Below, piece by piece: positions 19,670-31,489 of a stretch of DNA of 64,000 bases (position 1 is the stretch's first letter; each line of letters starts with the position of its first letter). The stretch is from Diphasiastrum complanatum. Taxonomy: Eukaryota > Streptophyta > Lycopodiopsida > Lycopodiales > Lycopodiaceae. Position numbers and translations under genes: made by a program. The notes under the pieces were generated by a model. That model made no database searches. It was given only the letters and a program-made list of their open reading frames with translations, and was not told where the DNA came from. The stretch is taken from positions 10,483,855 through 10,547,854 of the forward strand of contig CM055115.1 of NCBI GenBank assembly GCA_029204225.1, given 5' to 3'.

Positions 19670-19694
19670 AATATATATATATATATATATATAA
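19670..19694. repeat. (TA)n microsatellite
   Basis: About 12 TA units between 'gtggaaaaa' and 'attttgaggtt'. Confidence 0.9.
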
Positions 19695-19699
19695 TTTTG

Positions 19700-19893
19700 A
19701 GGTTAGTTTTTCGGGAATTGCAACATCTTTGGGCAGACATATTATGTATCAGTGTGATGCTAGAGTCGCCAACAAAGTAGTAAATGTTGAAATCTGAAAA
19801 AGTGTGTATCAAACCTCTAGACAAGAGATACTTATCAGAGTGGCTATACCAAGCTTTCCTAAATCCGTACAAGGCCTTCTTCATCAAGTGCAC
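19700..19893 (-). pseudogene. copia RT fragment, reverse orientation
   Basis: On the minus strand 'LMKKALYGFRKAWYSHSDK' matches the conserved copia RT block L-x-KALYGLKQAPRAWY with two Pro/Arg residues missing, followed by 'FSDFNIYYF'. It is about 190 bp. It abuts the plus-strand copia at 19893 head to head, showing rearrangement or nested insertion. Confidence 0.7.
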
Positions 19894-20323
19894 TACTTCA
19901 GATCAAGCCTACAAGTTGTTCGATCCCATCGAGTCAAATATATTCACTAGCCGGGATGTCATCTTCATAGAAGATCAGTTTCAAGACCTCAAAGGAAAGG
20001 GCAGTTCCCATGTAGCCAACCTATCAGATTCTCCTGACGCTTTGAATTTTCCATTTCCACAGGCAACTATTCCCATTGAAGGCCCAAGCTCTTCTACTTT
20101 TGATGAACAATGAATCAACGGCGGGTCAAAAGAAGATGATCTTGCATTTCAGCAACTATAGTATGATGGAAATGATCAACTTCCTCTGTTACCTAGAAGA
20201 TTTTCAAGAACAAGCAGACCACCCAACCGGTATATCGACTAGTCTGCAGCCTACCTTGTTTAGGAATCGACGTCTGTCGAAGAGGCACTCAGTCAGCTTG
20301 ATTCCGATCTCTGGAAAGAAGCT

Positions 20324-21118
20324 ATGGATAAAGAGTGTTCATCTCTTATCAAGAACCAGACATGGACGATTGTCGAATTGCTTGCTAGCAGAAATGTAGT
20401 TAATTGCAAATGGATTTTCAAATTAAAGTACAACACAGATGGAAGCATCAACAGAAAAAATGCACGACTTGTTGCCAGAGGATTTTCTCAGGTATACAAC
20501 GTCGATTACACTAAAACTTTTAGTCCAGTAGTCAAGCATTCTTCTATTCGACTTTTGCTATCATTTGCCGCTACAGTAGATTTGGAAATACATCAAATTG
20601 ATGTACAGACAGCATATCTAAATGGAGTTATCGAAGAAGACATTTGCATGGTACAATCCAAAGGTTGTATTATCGAGGGTAAACACAATCATGTGTGAAA
20701 ACTCCATAAGACACTTTATGGCTTGAAGCAATCTGCTTGAGCATGGTTTCACAGGATCAATACTTTTCTTACTGATCACGGCTATGCACCTAGCTCTTCA
20801 GATTCAAATGTTTACTTCAAAGCAGTGCAACAATCTTTTATCATTATCACTTTATATGTGGATGATACATTGTTTTTCAACAACAATACCGATCTGATAA
20901 AAGAAGCTAAGACAATGCTATCTTTCGAATTCAACATGAGCGATCTAGGCGAAGCACATTTCTACCTTGGTATACAAATCCACATAGACAGAAAACAGAA
21001 GTTGATCTACATCACACAACATAGGTACTTCTACAACATTTTAGTCAGATATAATATGATCAATTGCAAAGTAGCTCTCTCGCCAATGGAACCAAGACTC
21101 AAATTTTCAAAAGACTAG
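20324..21118 (+). pseudogene. copia reverse transcriptase
   Basis: 'MDKECSSLIKNQTWTIVEL' opens the domain. 'WIFKLKYNTDGSINRKNAR' and 'LVARGFSQVYNVDYTKTFSP' are the classical copia blocks. 'IHQIDVQTAYLNG' holds the first catalytic Asp and 'LYVDDTLFF' (near 20857) the catalytic pair, so active-site residues are kept. It is broken by TGA at 20696 and at 20738 (in 'LKQSA*AWFHR') and by TAG at 21116. It is one of the better preserved RTs in the window. Confidence 0.88.
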
Positions 21119-21129
21119 TGTCCTCAAAT

Positions 21130-21800
21130 AATTCACGAGAAGTAGCAGATGTGTGAGTATCCTTACCATTCTTTTATAGGATCTCTTATGTATGCCATGA
21201 TCTGTACTAGGCCAAACATTGTTTTTGCAGTCAACTCTCTCCAGAGTCATGAGATATCTTCAAGCTACTATGAACTTTTGCATTTGTTATGTCCTAGTCG
21301 GCAATGAAAAACTCAATTTCCTCAGTGGTTACACAAATGCGAGTTGGGAAGGAGATGTAGACACTCGTAAATCTACTTCCAGATTTAAATTCTTCTTCAA
21401 CAATGGTCCAATTTCCTAGAACAGTCACAAGTAATCTTTGATAGCTCTATCTTCCACTGAATCAGAGTATATCGCAGCCTCTCAAGCTACAAAGGAGACA
21501 ATTTAGTTGAGAAACTTATTTTCAGATATCGGTCTGAATCAATATGCTCCAACGACATTATTTTGTGATAATCAAAGTGCCATCGCTTTATCAGCCAACC
21601 CTATATTTCATTCCAGGAATAAGCACATTGAACTGAAGTATCATTTTGTCAGAAGCAAAGTTCTCAACAAAGAGGTCAGATTGTAGTATTGTAGAATGAA
21701 AGATATGACAATTGATATTTTTACCAAAGTATTAAGTTTGGATACACACAGAAGATGATGTGTAGAACTAAGTTTGAAGGTCAAGGCATTTAAGGATTCA
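21130..21800 (+). pseudogene. copia RNase H
   Basis: It starts 'MCEYPYHSFIGSLMYAMICT'. A deletion and frameshift around 21230 removes about 20 residues. 'NEKLNFLSGYTNASWEGD' carries the first RNase H acidic residues as N-A-S-W instead of D-A-S-W. 'ALSSTESEYIAASQATKE' and 'LFCDNQSAIALSANP' follow, then 'KHIELKYHFVR'. Four or more stops are present. Confidence 0.82.
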
Positions 21801-21802
21801 GA

Positions 21803-21813
21803 TTAAGTGGGAG
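21803..21813 (+). other. Polypurine tract
   Basis: 'ttaagtgggag' immediately precedes the TGTTGG of the 3' LTR, the normal place for plus-strand priming. Confidence 0.7.
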
Positions 21814-22010
21814 TGTTGGATTATTCTCCTTCTTACCAATCAACAAATTGGTTTTTACCACAGTGTCGCATTTCATTTTCTCTCACTTTGGCTTTCTCAC
21901 CTGTCAGGAAATACATGGAGTTTTACCTTAGTGCCACTTCAGTTTTTCATTTTTGGTGAAGCTGTCGCCTGTCAGGAATCTCGTGTAAAACCTCCAACTT
22001 GCCTAATCTT
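21814..22010 (+). mobile_element. copia 3' LTR (partial)
   Basis: It begins TGTTGGATTATT and contains 'accacagtgtcgcatttcat' and 'acctgtcaggaaatacatgg'. The same words appear in reverse orientation at 52190-51900 (5' LTR of the minus-strand copia) and in a short piece at 48060-48117. It is cut off near 22010 by the next fragment. Confidence 0.75.
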
Positions 22011-22600
22011 CTCATCATATGTAAGCCTAGGTGAGCTTTGTCTCTACCTTGATGATCTTCTTAGAACTTGACTTGGAGAGGCATCTCCACAATCACCATC
22101 CAAATAACCATCTTCATCACCATCAAAAATGTCACACTGATCAACATCAACAAAATTAAGCTTATCCACATTCTCCTCTTCAAAGACAATGTCCTTTGAA
22201 ATGTGAACTTTCTTTGACTTAAGAATGTATACCCTATATGCTTTCTTTACTTAATTACAAATATTCCATTCAAGAATCCAAAAGATGAGTTGACATATCA
22301 AGTAATACCAAAGATCTTCAAATTCTCCAAGCTTGGCTTCTTACCAAAACAAATTTCAAATGAACTCTAACCATCCAAGTCTTCATTTGAGAACAAAGTT
22401 AGCACACATCAAAGCTTTACCCCAAAATGACTTAGGAAGATTTGCATTCACCCTCATGGATTTAGCTCTTTCAAAAAGATTCATCTTCCTCTCTTCCACA
22501 CCATGTATGACCTTTGAGTCTGAAAGCTTTCTCTTGATCCCATGTGCCACACAAACCTCTTTGAACTTTGTTGATTGTATATGTTGTACTATACCAACAG
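22010..22600 (-). pseudogene. copia integrase/linker fragment
   Basis: Minus-strand frames read, from 22580 down, 'HGIKRKLSDSKVIHGVEER', 'LFERAKSMRVNANLPKSFW' and 'RVYILKSKKVHISKDIVFE', the order expected from the end of the copia integrase core into the linker. Stops and frameshifts are frequent. It represents a different copia family from the element to its left. Confidence 0.7.
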
Positions 22601-23100
22601 GGTTAATATAGATTTTATAGTAAATAATCTCTTTCCCACAGAGGACAGCGTTAGAAAGTTATGTTTTTTGGTACAATTATGGCAAGTGGGTTCCAGTGTT
22701 ATTCTGGTTGTCGACAGACATTAAAAAGTAACCAGTATTACTTATGTTTGGGATGGGTAATGTTAATAAATTCAGAACAACAATCTGGTCTCTATCGAAT
22801 TGAATGAAGCGCGTTCTAGAGATGAGATGTTATCAGAGTAGGACAACACTACTACACTCTGGCTAATTAAGGTGTCAACAGAGAATCGAGAATTGTTCGA
22901 TGTATTTGCGACTCTGTAGACAATTAATTAATTGCGTTCGTGAACTATTTGTTTCTAGACAAAAGTCCTCAACAACTAAATCCCAACTTAATGGTTAAAG
23001 AACACAAAGAGTTTAAGAACACGTTAGCATTGATAGGGTCTTTAGTTTTTCCGGTGCTAAGTCGCGATAGATAATCAGTATTCGTATGATAATTTCCTTG
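22601..23100. other. Unassigned, probably part of the reversed gypsy element
   Basis: No readable domain. It lies on the downstream side of the minus-strand gypsy RNase H that follows. Confidence 0.4.
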
Positions 23101-23545
23101 ACGAAGCTCTACTTGATAAGTAAATTCCTACAGAAGTAGAACCCATTGAGCAATTTGTCCTAATAAATCTGGTTTATTTACAAGATACTTAAGACAATAA
23201 TGGTCCACATGAAAAATAAATGCATATCCCAGCAAATAATGTCGACATTTTTTAACAGTGAAAATCATGCCAAGTGCTTCCCTTTCTGTAGCCGAATAAT
23301 TTTTCTCTAATGCACTGAGTTGTTGACTCACATAGTAGATGGGATGATCCTTCTTCTGGTCGTCCTTCTAGCTTAGATAGACGCCAATAGCAAATGCAGA
23401 AACATCCACATAATTGTGAAATAAAATAGCTTAGTTGGGTGGTCTCAGAATAGGAGCATTGATTAACCTTTGCTTAAGATCTTCGAATGCTTTCTGCTGT
23501 TCATTCGTCCACAAGTATTCCACTTGTTTCTTCACTCGAACTGTG
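23100..23545 (-). pseudogene. gypsy RT end and RNase H fragment
   Basis: Minus-strand sequence matches the plus-strand gypsy at 46840-47230. 'ALEKNYSATEREALGMIFT' and 'HYCLKYLVNKPDLLGQIA' are readable, and the 'NAPILRPP' block is encoded near 23430-23455. It is truncated on both sides and carries stops. It belongs to the same family as the 45440-47925 element. Confidence 0.8.
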
Positions 23546-23642
23546 AGACAAAGCTATCTGCATCATCGGAAGAAGTCCCATTAAAATAATCGTATTTAAT
23601 TTTAGAGATAGAAGTGAAACGTGCAGCCCTCCATACCGAGAC

Positions 23643-23649
23643 TATAAAA
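23643..23649 (+). promoter_or_regulatory. TATA box, element X copy 1
   Basis: 'TATAAAA' in 'gactataaaagaactggga', duplicated at 52100-52106 with the same flanks. It lies about 515 bp upstream of the gag ATG. Confidence 0.5.
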
Positions 23650-24157
23650 GAACTGGGAAAAATCTCAGAACCGAATAAAACAATGGATGAAGATTAAAAC
23701 TGATTAGTCGATTTGTAAGAATGAGAATAATCCAAGAGCCAGTTCTACCCTAGCTATATTTGTGTCAGATTCTCAGTCTTAGAGTTTGACGAAGGTTATT
23801 TCCATAGAATTTATCAGGAAAGCCTGATCAGAGAGTTTGTTTTACCAAAAATACCACTGTTGAACCTTCGCCGAGTCATCCCTCACCTAAGGGACCTTCA
23901 CCAGTTTCAATTTTAGGTTCTGATTTTCCAGATCAAGTCTTTGTCAATTTTTGGGTCAAATCTGATTCAGTTTGATTTTGATTTTGAGTACTTTTTCATT
24001 TTGAGAAGTATCGATCAGTTGATCTTAGGAATCTTTTTAATGATATATGAATTCGATTCTTGTCAAGTGGAAGAGATCTAGCACATTTAATCTGAGATAG
24101 TTTTGATTGAAAAATCTAGATCCACTCTCATTGTCTACTTGATCTAGTATGTAATAA

Positions 24158-25173
24158 TGGAAAGCCCTGGAGGTGCTCCTCAGAAAGTCAATCCAATCAT
24201 TGTTAGGAGAGCACCCCGTTTGGATCTACCCAAATACAATGGATTAACAGATCCGGTTAGATTTCTTCAGATCTATTCTGAATCTTGTGAAGTCTATGGC
24301 GAAGTTTTTCCCTAGGATAAACTTAAGCTTTTTCCTATGGCCTTAATAGGCGCAACACAAGATTGGTACTATAATCAAGATGAAACTGAAAATCAAGAAA
24401 ATCACAGAGTTGCAGAATGTCCAAACAAAGACAAATTTGTAAATTTGATGACAATCAAGCAAAGACCAACAACTCAGAATAAACCAAGTGTACCCTTGAT
24501 GGTGGTTACCAGAGCACAGAAGCACAAAGAACTTGTAGCAGTTCCAGTACCTACTGATTCTATACCATTAACTGATATACCAACAACATCTGAAGTCTAT
24601 CCAAATCTTCATGCAGAAAAAAGAAGATATCAGGATATGATCCAGTGGATTAAACATTTGCAAGAAGAAGAGGAGCTTGAAGCTGCTAGAGCAACAACTG
24701 AAGTTCATTCTTCACTAGTACAACCACCAAACAATCCACGCACAAATATGAATGCTTAGTTGCATCATCATGAAGAACCCTTCAAGATGACTGAACCAGA
24801 AGCGCCGCAAACAGAACTGCTCATGAATGTTTTTTTTAGTAAGATCAATATTTCATTGGGAGAGTTCCTAAAGTTGTTCCCAAAAGCAAAAAAAGTATCA
24901 GCGCAAAAGTTAACTCAAGCTGAACCAAAAGTACATCAAGAACCACTTTTTTGTGCCGAATTTGAAGAATCTAATAAAGTACTCCATGTTAGAGCAGCTT
25001 GGAAAAGTGAACAAAAAAATATCACCTTGCTAATACAGCATAGGCAATTTTCTAAAGAAGCAGCCCTGATAGATGGCGGTTCGGGAGTTAACTTGATTTC
25101 TACAAAGCTATGTGCAAAATGGGGCCTTACAAAGATAAAACCCGCGACTTCTGCTATTAAGTCGATGAACTGA
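24158..25173 (+). pseudogene. gypsy gag (internally deleted) and protease
   Basis: ATG at 24158 opens 'ESPGGAPQKVNPIIVRRAP', the gag N-terminus also seen at 52614. A TAG at 24314 interrupts it. At 24392 the sequence jumps to the end of gag ('NHRVAECPNKDKFVNL'), losing most of the capsid and knuckles. The protease domain lies near 25020-25150 with 'ALIDGGSGVNLIS', the D(S/T)G site as DGG. A TAG at 24757 separates linker and protease. Confidence 0.8.
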
Positions 25174-25867
25174 TCTTCGATAAAGACTGTATCTCGACTG
25201 AATAAGATCTGCTGGGTATCCAGGTCGTACAGCTTGTAAGTGTTATCAGATGAAGTGTATCCAATCACGATGGTCTTGAGACCTTGGAAGTCGAATTTCT
25301 TCCTTGCCTCTTTCGGGATCTTCGTATAGGAGATGCATCCAAATACTCATAGGTTCTTCACAGAAGGCTTAGAGCCAATCCACACCTCATGGGGCATTAT
25401 GTCTGAGAGAGCCTTGATTGAATATTTGTTCTGGATGTAAGCTGTAGTGGAGACAACTTCGACCCAGAAGCTCTTGGGCAGTGATGCATGTGCCAACATA
25501 CATTTTGCTTATTCAACCAGAGTACGGTTCTTCCTCTCGGACAAGCCATTTGACAAAGGAGAATATGGATTGATAAATTGCTACTCAATGCCTTGGCTTT
25601 GGCAGCACTCCTTAAACTTAATAGAGATATACTCTCCACCGTTATCAAACCTCGAGACTTTGATCGTCCTTCTAGTCTCTTTTTCTACACGCTCCTTGAC
25701 GACTATGAAGCAATTGAATGCTTCTGATTTCTTCTTGATAAAATACACCATAGTCTGGAGAATAAATCAATAAAATTTATGAAATACTTTGTATCCTTCA
25801 GAGAAGGATTTTGCATTGGGCCACAAATGTCTGTATGCACAACATCTAACAATTCTCTAGCAGTATG

Positions 25868-26754
25868 CTAATGGCTTGATCTAAATGATTTCCTTGTCTG
25901 TCTACCAACTAAACAGCCTTGACAGATAGGTAACTCTACTTTATTACTAGGATAGTCTAAATCAAGAACAATAGAATGTTTAGACATTTGTTGTACAGAA
26001 GCATGATTCAGGTGACCAAGTCTATAATGCCAAAGTAAACTTTTATTTGCTTGAATAGAAGTACTGAGCGCCTGACTAGAGGCAGAAAAACAATGACTTA
26101 ATCTGTACAAATATCCATGCTCTTTCCGAGTGCTAGGATCTTGCATGTTCTATCAACTACTTTGCACTGATCACATTTGAATTTTATTTTATGTCCTGGA
26201 TCTGTGATTTTGCTTATAGAGAGCAGATTTGTAGGCAAGTTGGATACATACAGGACTTTAGAAAGTAGCTTAGACTAATCATTTGCAAAGCTTAACCTTA
26301 TAGTACCTTCACCTTTAATAACTTGTGTGCAGTTGTCGCCAAGGTGAATGTACTTCTTGGCACTATATGGTGTATAGGACTCAAAACAACCAATGAGGCT
26401 GGTCATATGCTGAGTGGCACTAGAATACATGAACCAAGAACTGTCATTGGATGCTCCTTTTTGGCTGGTCATGAAGGCATCATGATCTGCTTATTGAATG
26501 AACTGTGAAACTTGCGTAGCTGCATTGACTACTTGATTTGACTTTCCCTTGTTGTTATTCTTTGCTTGTAGTATTCGGAAGTCTTGAATCTCATGGTTGT
26601 TTCTCTTGGAGTATCTACAAATTTGATTGTTCTTTGTGCTGTGTTGGTTTGTGGTCTTGCTTTGATTGCTTCGGGCCTTTTTTCTTCTTCTGCTTAGTCG
26701 TGCCTTTGTTGGTGCACAAGGCGTGAGAATTAGCTGAGGAACTAGAAGATTCAT
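25868..26754 (-). pseudogene. copia knuckle, protease and gag-pre-integrase
   Basis: From 26754: a degenerate knuckle ('ICRYSKRNNHEIQDFRI', one Cys left). Then the protease motif near 26430 reads 'YSSATQHMTS' in place of DSGATQHMT, so the catalytic Asp is lost. 'FESYTPYSAKKYIHLGDN' follows. 'LLWHYRLGHLNHASVQQMS' (26050-25990) is the gag-pre-integrase motif with intact HxxxxH-like spacing. Confidence 0.8.
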
Positions 26755-27415
26755 TTCTCTGCATATCTTCCTACAACAACATGACTCTTCAAAGAGTCAG
26801 CTCTGGATGCATCATGATGATCATCACCTAGCTGTCGTATGAGCTTGGCAAGCTTGTAAGCAGTTGCATTACTGTGTCTTGATTGTCTATGACAGATCTG
26901 ACAACGGCCATTTGCTTCAACAGGTTCTTGAATTGGTTGATGTGATTCTATAGAGAATCACCATTCGCCATCTTGAGAGAGTACAGTTTCTTCCTGAGAT
27001 GTAGCTTGGAAGGTATATCTCACACTTCGTATAATGTGCTCAAGGTGTCCCAGAGCTTTCATCTGGAGATTGCTACTTCGTCAGCTTCGGGTATTCCCTC
27101 TATACCTATAACATCATACAACTCCTTAGCCATTAGCACGGTTCTCATCTTAAATTTTCACAGATGGTAATTAGATCCATCAAGCTTGACTATGATAGGA
27201 CTGGCTTTCCCTTGGGAATCCATTTGGAAAATTAGTCTAAGTGATAGGAGTAACTATCAGTGACTTAAGTATGAAAATCTGGTGCTAAATTATAGAACAA
27301 GATGACAATCACTCTATCACCTAGTAGAGTCTTGTTTCTGTGGAAGCTTATCAGGCTATAGAAATAGCTCTGAAATGAAACCACTTAAAGGATCAGAGAG
27401 GTTCTGATATCTTTT

Positions 27416-27427
27416 GCTCTGATACCG
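27416..27427 (-). other. copia PBS, mutated
   Basis: The minus strand reads CGGTATCAGAGC, one base off the canonical site. The copy at 55720-55731 is canonical. Confidence 0.85.
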
Positions 27428-28116
27428 TGTCCGATAGATAGACGAAATGGGAGGATTAGTCCCTTCAAATTCTCTCAGTGCGTGCACTATTGGTGACTTA
27501 GTAGGAAAACACAAGAACATAACAATTTTAGAGCTTCCAATGCACGGTGGTAGCGGAAGCGAAGAGCAAATAACCAAACAAATCAGATGGCTAGACAAAA
27601 AATAGAAAAGCATTGCAGTATTGACACAAATCTGAACACAAAGCTAATCACAATCTATAAAAGGTTATGAACCTATTATTGACAATCTGTCTAAAAGAAA
27701 GAATCAATGCATAAAAGCATCTACAATGTCTATCTCCCGTGTTACAAATCATACTCCATCCTCTCAATCTATATACAAATTTTACAGGTGTGCAGATGAA
27801 GAAGGTACAAAAGTGTTTGTGCCGTCTGTAGGAGATTGTTTGTCCACTGCCTTAGAAAATCGTCTATCCAATGCCTTAGAAAATCATTTGTAGGGTACCT
27901 TTGTCTTTCTGTAAGGGCACCATCGTCATTTGTCTTCGCAAAAAATATGAAGGTGGGACTTTGTCATATTATTTGCCTGCTAAATTTACTTGTATTTATT
28001 TAGACTATGCAACTGTCATATTTTTCACTTGCCAAAAAGCGCAAGTAAAAATGCAGCAACATGAATGGAGGCAAAATAACATAGCATTTAGGAGAGTAGA
28101 GAAAATAAATCCAACA
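27428..28116 (-). mobile_element. copia 5' LTR in element X copy 1
   Basis: The minus strand begins TGTTGGATTTATTTTC (28116) and ends ATCGGACA (27428) directly before the PBS. The intact copy at 55732-56400 ends ATCCAACA, so the LTR has inverted TGTTGGAT/ATCCAACA termini. It is 689 bp. The 61-85 codon frames inside are not genes. Confidence 0.85.
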
Positions 28117-28900
28117 TCCTGGAGGCGAGATTATTGTTGTCAGGATTGGTAAATTTTGTTGTTGATGCCCTCCATCATTTGCTAGCACAATTTATTAAGG
28201 AATGGTAGTTGTTGTAATAGCGGAGCATACCGTGCATTTGCCAAAGCTCCTCAGTTATATCCTTAACCCATGAAGGTATTGGAACTGGTCATTTCTCTTC
28301 CGAAACGACCGCCAAAAAAATCTTCTTGGCAAGATTTTGGTGGCCAACTATCTTCCAAGATACCCACACTTACATAAAGGCTTGTTATGTCTATCAACAG
28401 ACAAATTTTTTTAAAAAAACGACCGACTATATGCCTTTACGCCCTGTCACGACTGATCAATCTTTCCAGAAATGTGGGATTGATTATCTTGGACTAATTA
28501 GTCCCATTGCTAGACACACTCAATCTAGCTATGTCGTAGTGGCTATAGACTATTGTACGAACTAGAGCTGTTCACAATGCTGATGATCATTCTACCCCAA
28601 AATTTCTCTACAAACAGGTTATCATCCATTTCGGATGTCCTCTAGAACTTATAAGCGATAGTGACAGTCATTTCCTTAACTCTATCATCACATTTCTACT
28701 TTCAAAATTATTTGTGGTACATCACAAAAGTTTCCCATATTATCCATGATGCAATGGCCAGGCGGAATCCACTAATAAAATCTTATGTCGTATTCTAACC
28801 AAGGCCGTCGAGTCTAGCCGATCCAATTGGGAACTGAAATTTCACACTGCTCTATGGGCCTATGTTACGACATTTCCTACTCAGGGGATCAAAGCTAAGG
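28117..28900 (+). pseudogene. gypsy RNase H end and integrase, element X copy 1
   Basis: 'GKFVVDALHH' is a damaged GKxNxxADALSR motif. The zinc-binding region then has 'HEGIGTGHFSSETTAKKI' and 'KACYVYQQT'. The core is open from 28326: 'QKCGIDYLGLISPIARHT' gives the first Asp. The second Asp region 'CPLELISDSDSHFLN' and 'CNGQAESTNKILCRILTK' follow in other frames. It ends at 'ALWAY', close to where the antisense module starts. Multiple stops are present. Confidence 0.8.
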
Positions 28901-29099
28901 GGAAAACAACATAACAGGATACAGCACCACTATGTGTTCAGTGTCGTGCTATTACGAGAATGGTCGTACATGTCTCAAACACAAAGCTAACTAGGGGATC
29001 CCTGACATGTTCTATCGACCAAGCCCTACCTCTATAGCTAATAGAGGTTTTCCAGGCCTCTAGAGACATAGCCTATAAAGGGTTATACTCACTTTCTCG

Positions 29100-29749
29100 G
29101 TCTTCTTGAAACTTATGACCTACACTAATGATATCTTGCTCACTTGCGAAGTTCCAGAGCTACCTCCTTCTCGTATTCTTCTCGAGGATCTCTTCCAGAA
29201 TCCTTGATGAGATCATCTCTAACAGATACTCTGGCAATGGATCGGGAAGCCCTAGATGCAATTCAGTGTATTGGGTAAAGGATCCTCCTAACTCTTTCCA
29301 CGTAGAATCTTCACTCAACTCATACACTACAAGGGAGCTACATTCGGCAGTATGTCTAACTCTGAACAGTCTATCTCAAACTAGGAGATGTCTATGGAAA
29401 TCCCTAGAATAGAGATAATGATAAACCCTTCCCTTTCTACTCAACTAGAAGAAGTCACTTCGTAGAGGTAGCTCTTGCAATCCTAACCCAGTCATAACAA
29501 TCCAGGCCCAGATCTCATCCTAACAGCACTTTGAAGTTCTATGGAGCGTGTTGCTACCAAGACCCATGAGTCGTTCATTGTAATGTACACGGATGTTTTG
29601 ACTCTAAATCCCTCATTATCAACTTCAATGGCTAAATCGCCAGCCCTTACAATTCCAATGGTGGTGTCTAATGATATCAGTTCTAGTGAAGCCCATCCAA
29701 TTATTCCGACTACGGGGCAATACCTCCTTGGGTTTGAGGTGTAGGCCAT
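29100..29749 (-). pseudogene. Antisense ORFs of the module, copy 1
   Basis: The first frame (29749-29492, 85 codons) begins 'MAYTSNPRRYCPVVG' and keeps 'SLELISLDTTIGIVRAGDLA'. The following frame, in which copy 2 encodes a 162-codon ORF, is interrupted here. I do not recognise the protein. The first frame's length and sequence are kept in all three copies, which argues for past selection. Confidence 0.6.
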
Positions 29750-30249
29750 ATACTACTTGACTGCTTCTCTGACATGTCAAGCTCTCAATATAACTAACAC
29801 TCCTCAATCAATAATCATTCACATAAGCATCTATGCATGTGTGGGCTTCTAACATTTCTATAAGGGGATCAGAATACAGACATCCCTAGTCCTACCATAA
29901 TCTAACAGTGGTAATATGCAGGGCTCTGGAGTTGCTAGGATCTCTGCTAATCTAGCAGCACCAAAGATGGACACAACCGTTGTTGGTACATTATTTTCAG
30001 GCCTATAAGGTGCAGCAATGTACGGAATATTAGGACCTATGAGGGCTTGGACGAAACATTCTCGATGCTTATTGTCATTAGGTAGTGAATCATGGCTGTA
30101 TTATAAGACCCTTTCCCAAAGTATTCGTTAAGTACACCCCTTCCATCTAAATAGTCATAGGAGCTGTGCTAATAGTGAATAGTCAAGAACCATGTGTTCC
30201 AACGGGTTATCTTGACTATTGTGGTTCTAGATGAAGATCGACAATAGGT

Positions 30250-30534
30250 TTGTTCATAACTCATGTAGTGTGTTCCAACCACAGTGAGCTTAACCTCACT
30301 CTTGTGTTACAAGGAGACGAGGATGACTTGCTCAATTCATTCATCACATTTACTCAAGCAACATTCCTTAAAGGCTTTCTCCATGCATTTAGACAAAAAC
30401 CAATCATTTTGAGCAAACTAGCAATTCTGCTAGAGTCTAAAACTATCATCATCTCAAATCACAACTATCCTGCATTTAACTTTCTCTTGAGACATAAAAA
30501 TACATTGTTTACGAGTTCTTTTAGCATGCTATAA
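30250..30534 (+). CDS. 94-codon ORF of the module, copy 1
   Basis: It reads 'FITHVVCSNHSELNLTLVL' and has exactly the same length at 38862-39146 and 58616-58900. No family is recognised. The middle is mildly hydrophobic ('IILSKLAILLESKTII'). It lies in the gap between two stretches that look coding on the opposite strand, so it could be an independent small gene or an accident of a conserved non-coding segment. Confidence 0.35.
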   Translation: MFITHVVCSNHSELNLTLVLQGDEDDLLNSFITFTQATFLKGFLHAFRQKPIILSKLAILLESKTIIISNHNYPAFNFLLRHKNTLFTSSFSML

Positions 30535-31489
30535 TCTTTCTTTATGAAGACATGGAAGAAAACAATATGCATTAAAGATTTTTCAATATGAAGCTGTAAT
30601 CACTGCTGCGACATCTATGACATACACAATTGCATCATCTATCACAGATTGAATATGCAGGTAGCAGAGTGTGAGAACAAAATGAGGAAACTTACATGTG
30701 AGGTTCTCTTCTCAGGTCTCCTCCAGCTCCAGCCCACAGGAAATCAGAGACCAATCATGCAAAGGTTAGGCTTCCAGAAGTGTGTAGTGTTGCTGGAGTT
30801 CACCTTGTAGACACCAAGAAGTGTTGCTCCTAAGTGCAGACTGGTTGCCAGAATGACTGATAGCCATGCAAGATCCAAAGTGAGCTCATGCAGTTCACGG
30901 GCAGCTTGATATCGGCTTCCTCATCAATCTTCTACAAACTGTGTTTAGGAAGTTTCAATCGACAAAGCAACAGAGACAACATCCTTCGATTGCTCCATAG
31001 CAGACAACAATGACAACTCTATTTCAATGATGGCTCTTCAACGATAATCAGACATACATTCTCAGTGGGTCCCCATATCAGTGATGGAGTTAACATTTGC
31101 TCAAATTAGTCCTAGGATTTGGAATTATTCTCACTCAGAATATCCATTACTAATGATGTACCATTGAAAGACAAGCCAAGTTTAAACCTTGGTTGACCAG
31201 AGAATGTCGGAATTTTGACACCTTATACACAATGATAGTGAAATATGTGGATGATTCATATCCACTATTATGGAGGATATATTGTCGTTGGGAGGAGGAT
31301 TTTCAGCAATGAGTACAATAGACCGAACGTTGCATCAGTAAACAAAAGGCCAACAAGGGAACCCAATGAACCGTAACATATGAGACCTTAGAGTTTTGCC
31401 ATTTTATAGCGATTGTGACGAATCAAACGTAGGATCTGTTCTTGAATAAAACCTACACACCAATCACCATTGAATAGCTAAACAAACTA

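Larger units (their letters stand above)
19893..21813 (+). mobile_element. Ty1/copia 3' half (linker, RT, RNase H, PPT)
   Basis: Begins in the integrase-RT linker ('AYKLFDPIESNIFTSRDVIF') and runs through RT and RNase H to a polypurine tract and LTR start. Gag, protease and most of integrase are missing. It belongs to the same family as the minus-strand copia at 48060-50990, sharing 'MCEYPYHS.IGSLMYAMICT' and 'KLNFLSGYT'. Confidence 0.9.
25171..27427 (-). mobile_element. Reverse-oriented copia within element X copy 1
   Basis: On the minus strand from 27427: PBS, gag start (ATG at 27223, 'DSQGKASPIIVKLDGSNYH'), zinc knuckle region, protease and integrase pieces. It ends in the integrase C-terminus at 25171 ('LYDLDTQQILFSRDTVFIE'). 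The copia RT, RNase H and 3' LTR are missing, so it joins gypsy protease sequence directly. This junction is the likely breakpoint of the original nested insertion plus deletion. Confidence 0.8.
23638..31140 (+). mobile_element. Composite gypsy/copia element X, copy 1
   Basis: Collinear with 52098-60287. Order: TATA-bearing leader, gypsy gag and protease (+), a reverse-oriented copia with PBS and LTR (-), the end of gypsy RNase H and integrase (+), and a module with antisense reading frames. Compared with copy 3 it lacks about 1.4 kb of gag (at 24392) but retains about 1.15 kb of copia integrase (25171-26333) that copy 3 has lost. Gypsy RT is missing from both. The right end at about 31140 is cut by long repeat B. 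Confidence 0.8.
28863..31140 (-). mobile_element. Antisense-gene module, copy 1 (truncated)
   Basis: Homologous to 37405-40425 and 57159-60287. It starts at 'tgttacgacatttcc', overlapping the end of the integrase frame, and is cut at about 31140. The informative coding direction is minus, convergent with pol. Confidence 0.75.

Noticed and set aside
20076-20399. 107-codon plus ORF
   Set aside because: Off-frame shadow of the copia linker and RT start.
29128-29412. 94-codon plus ORF, with relatives at 37647 and 57499
   Set aside because: It is the opposite strand of the conserved antisense ORF 2; the minus frame has the stronger protein-like conservation.
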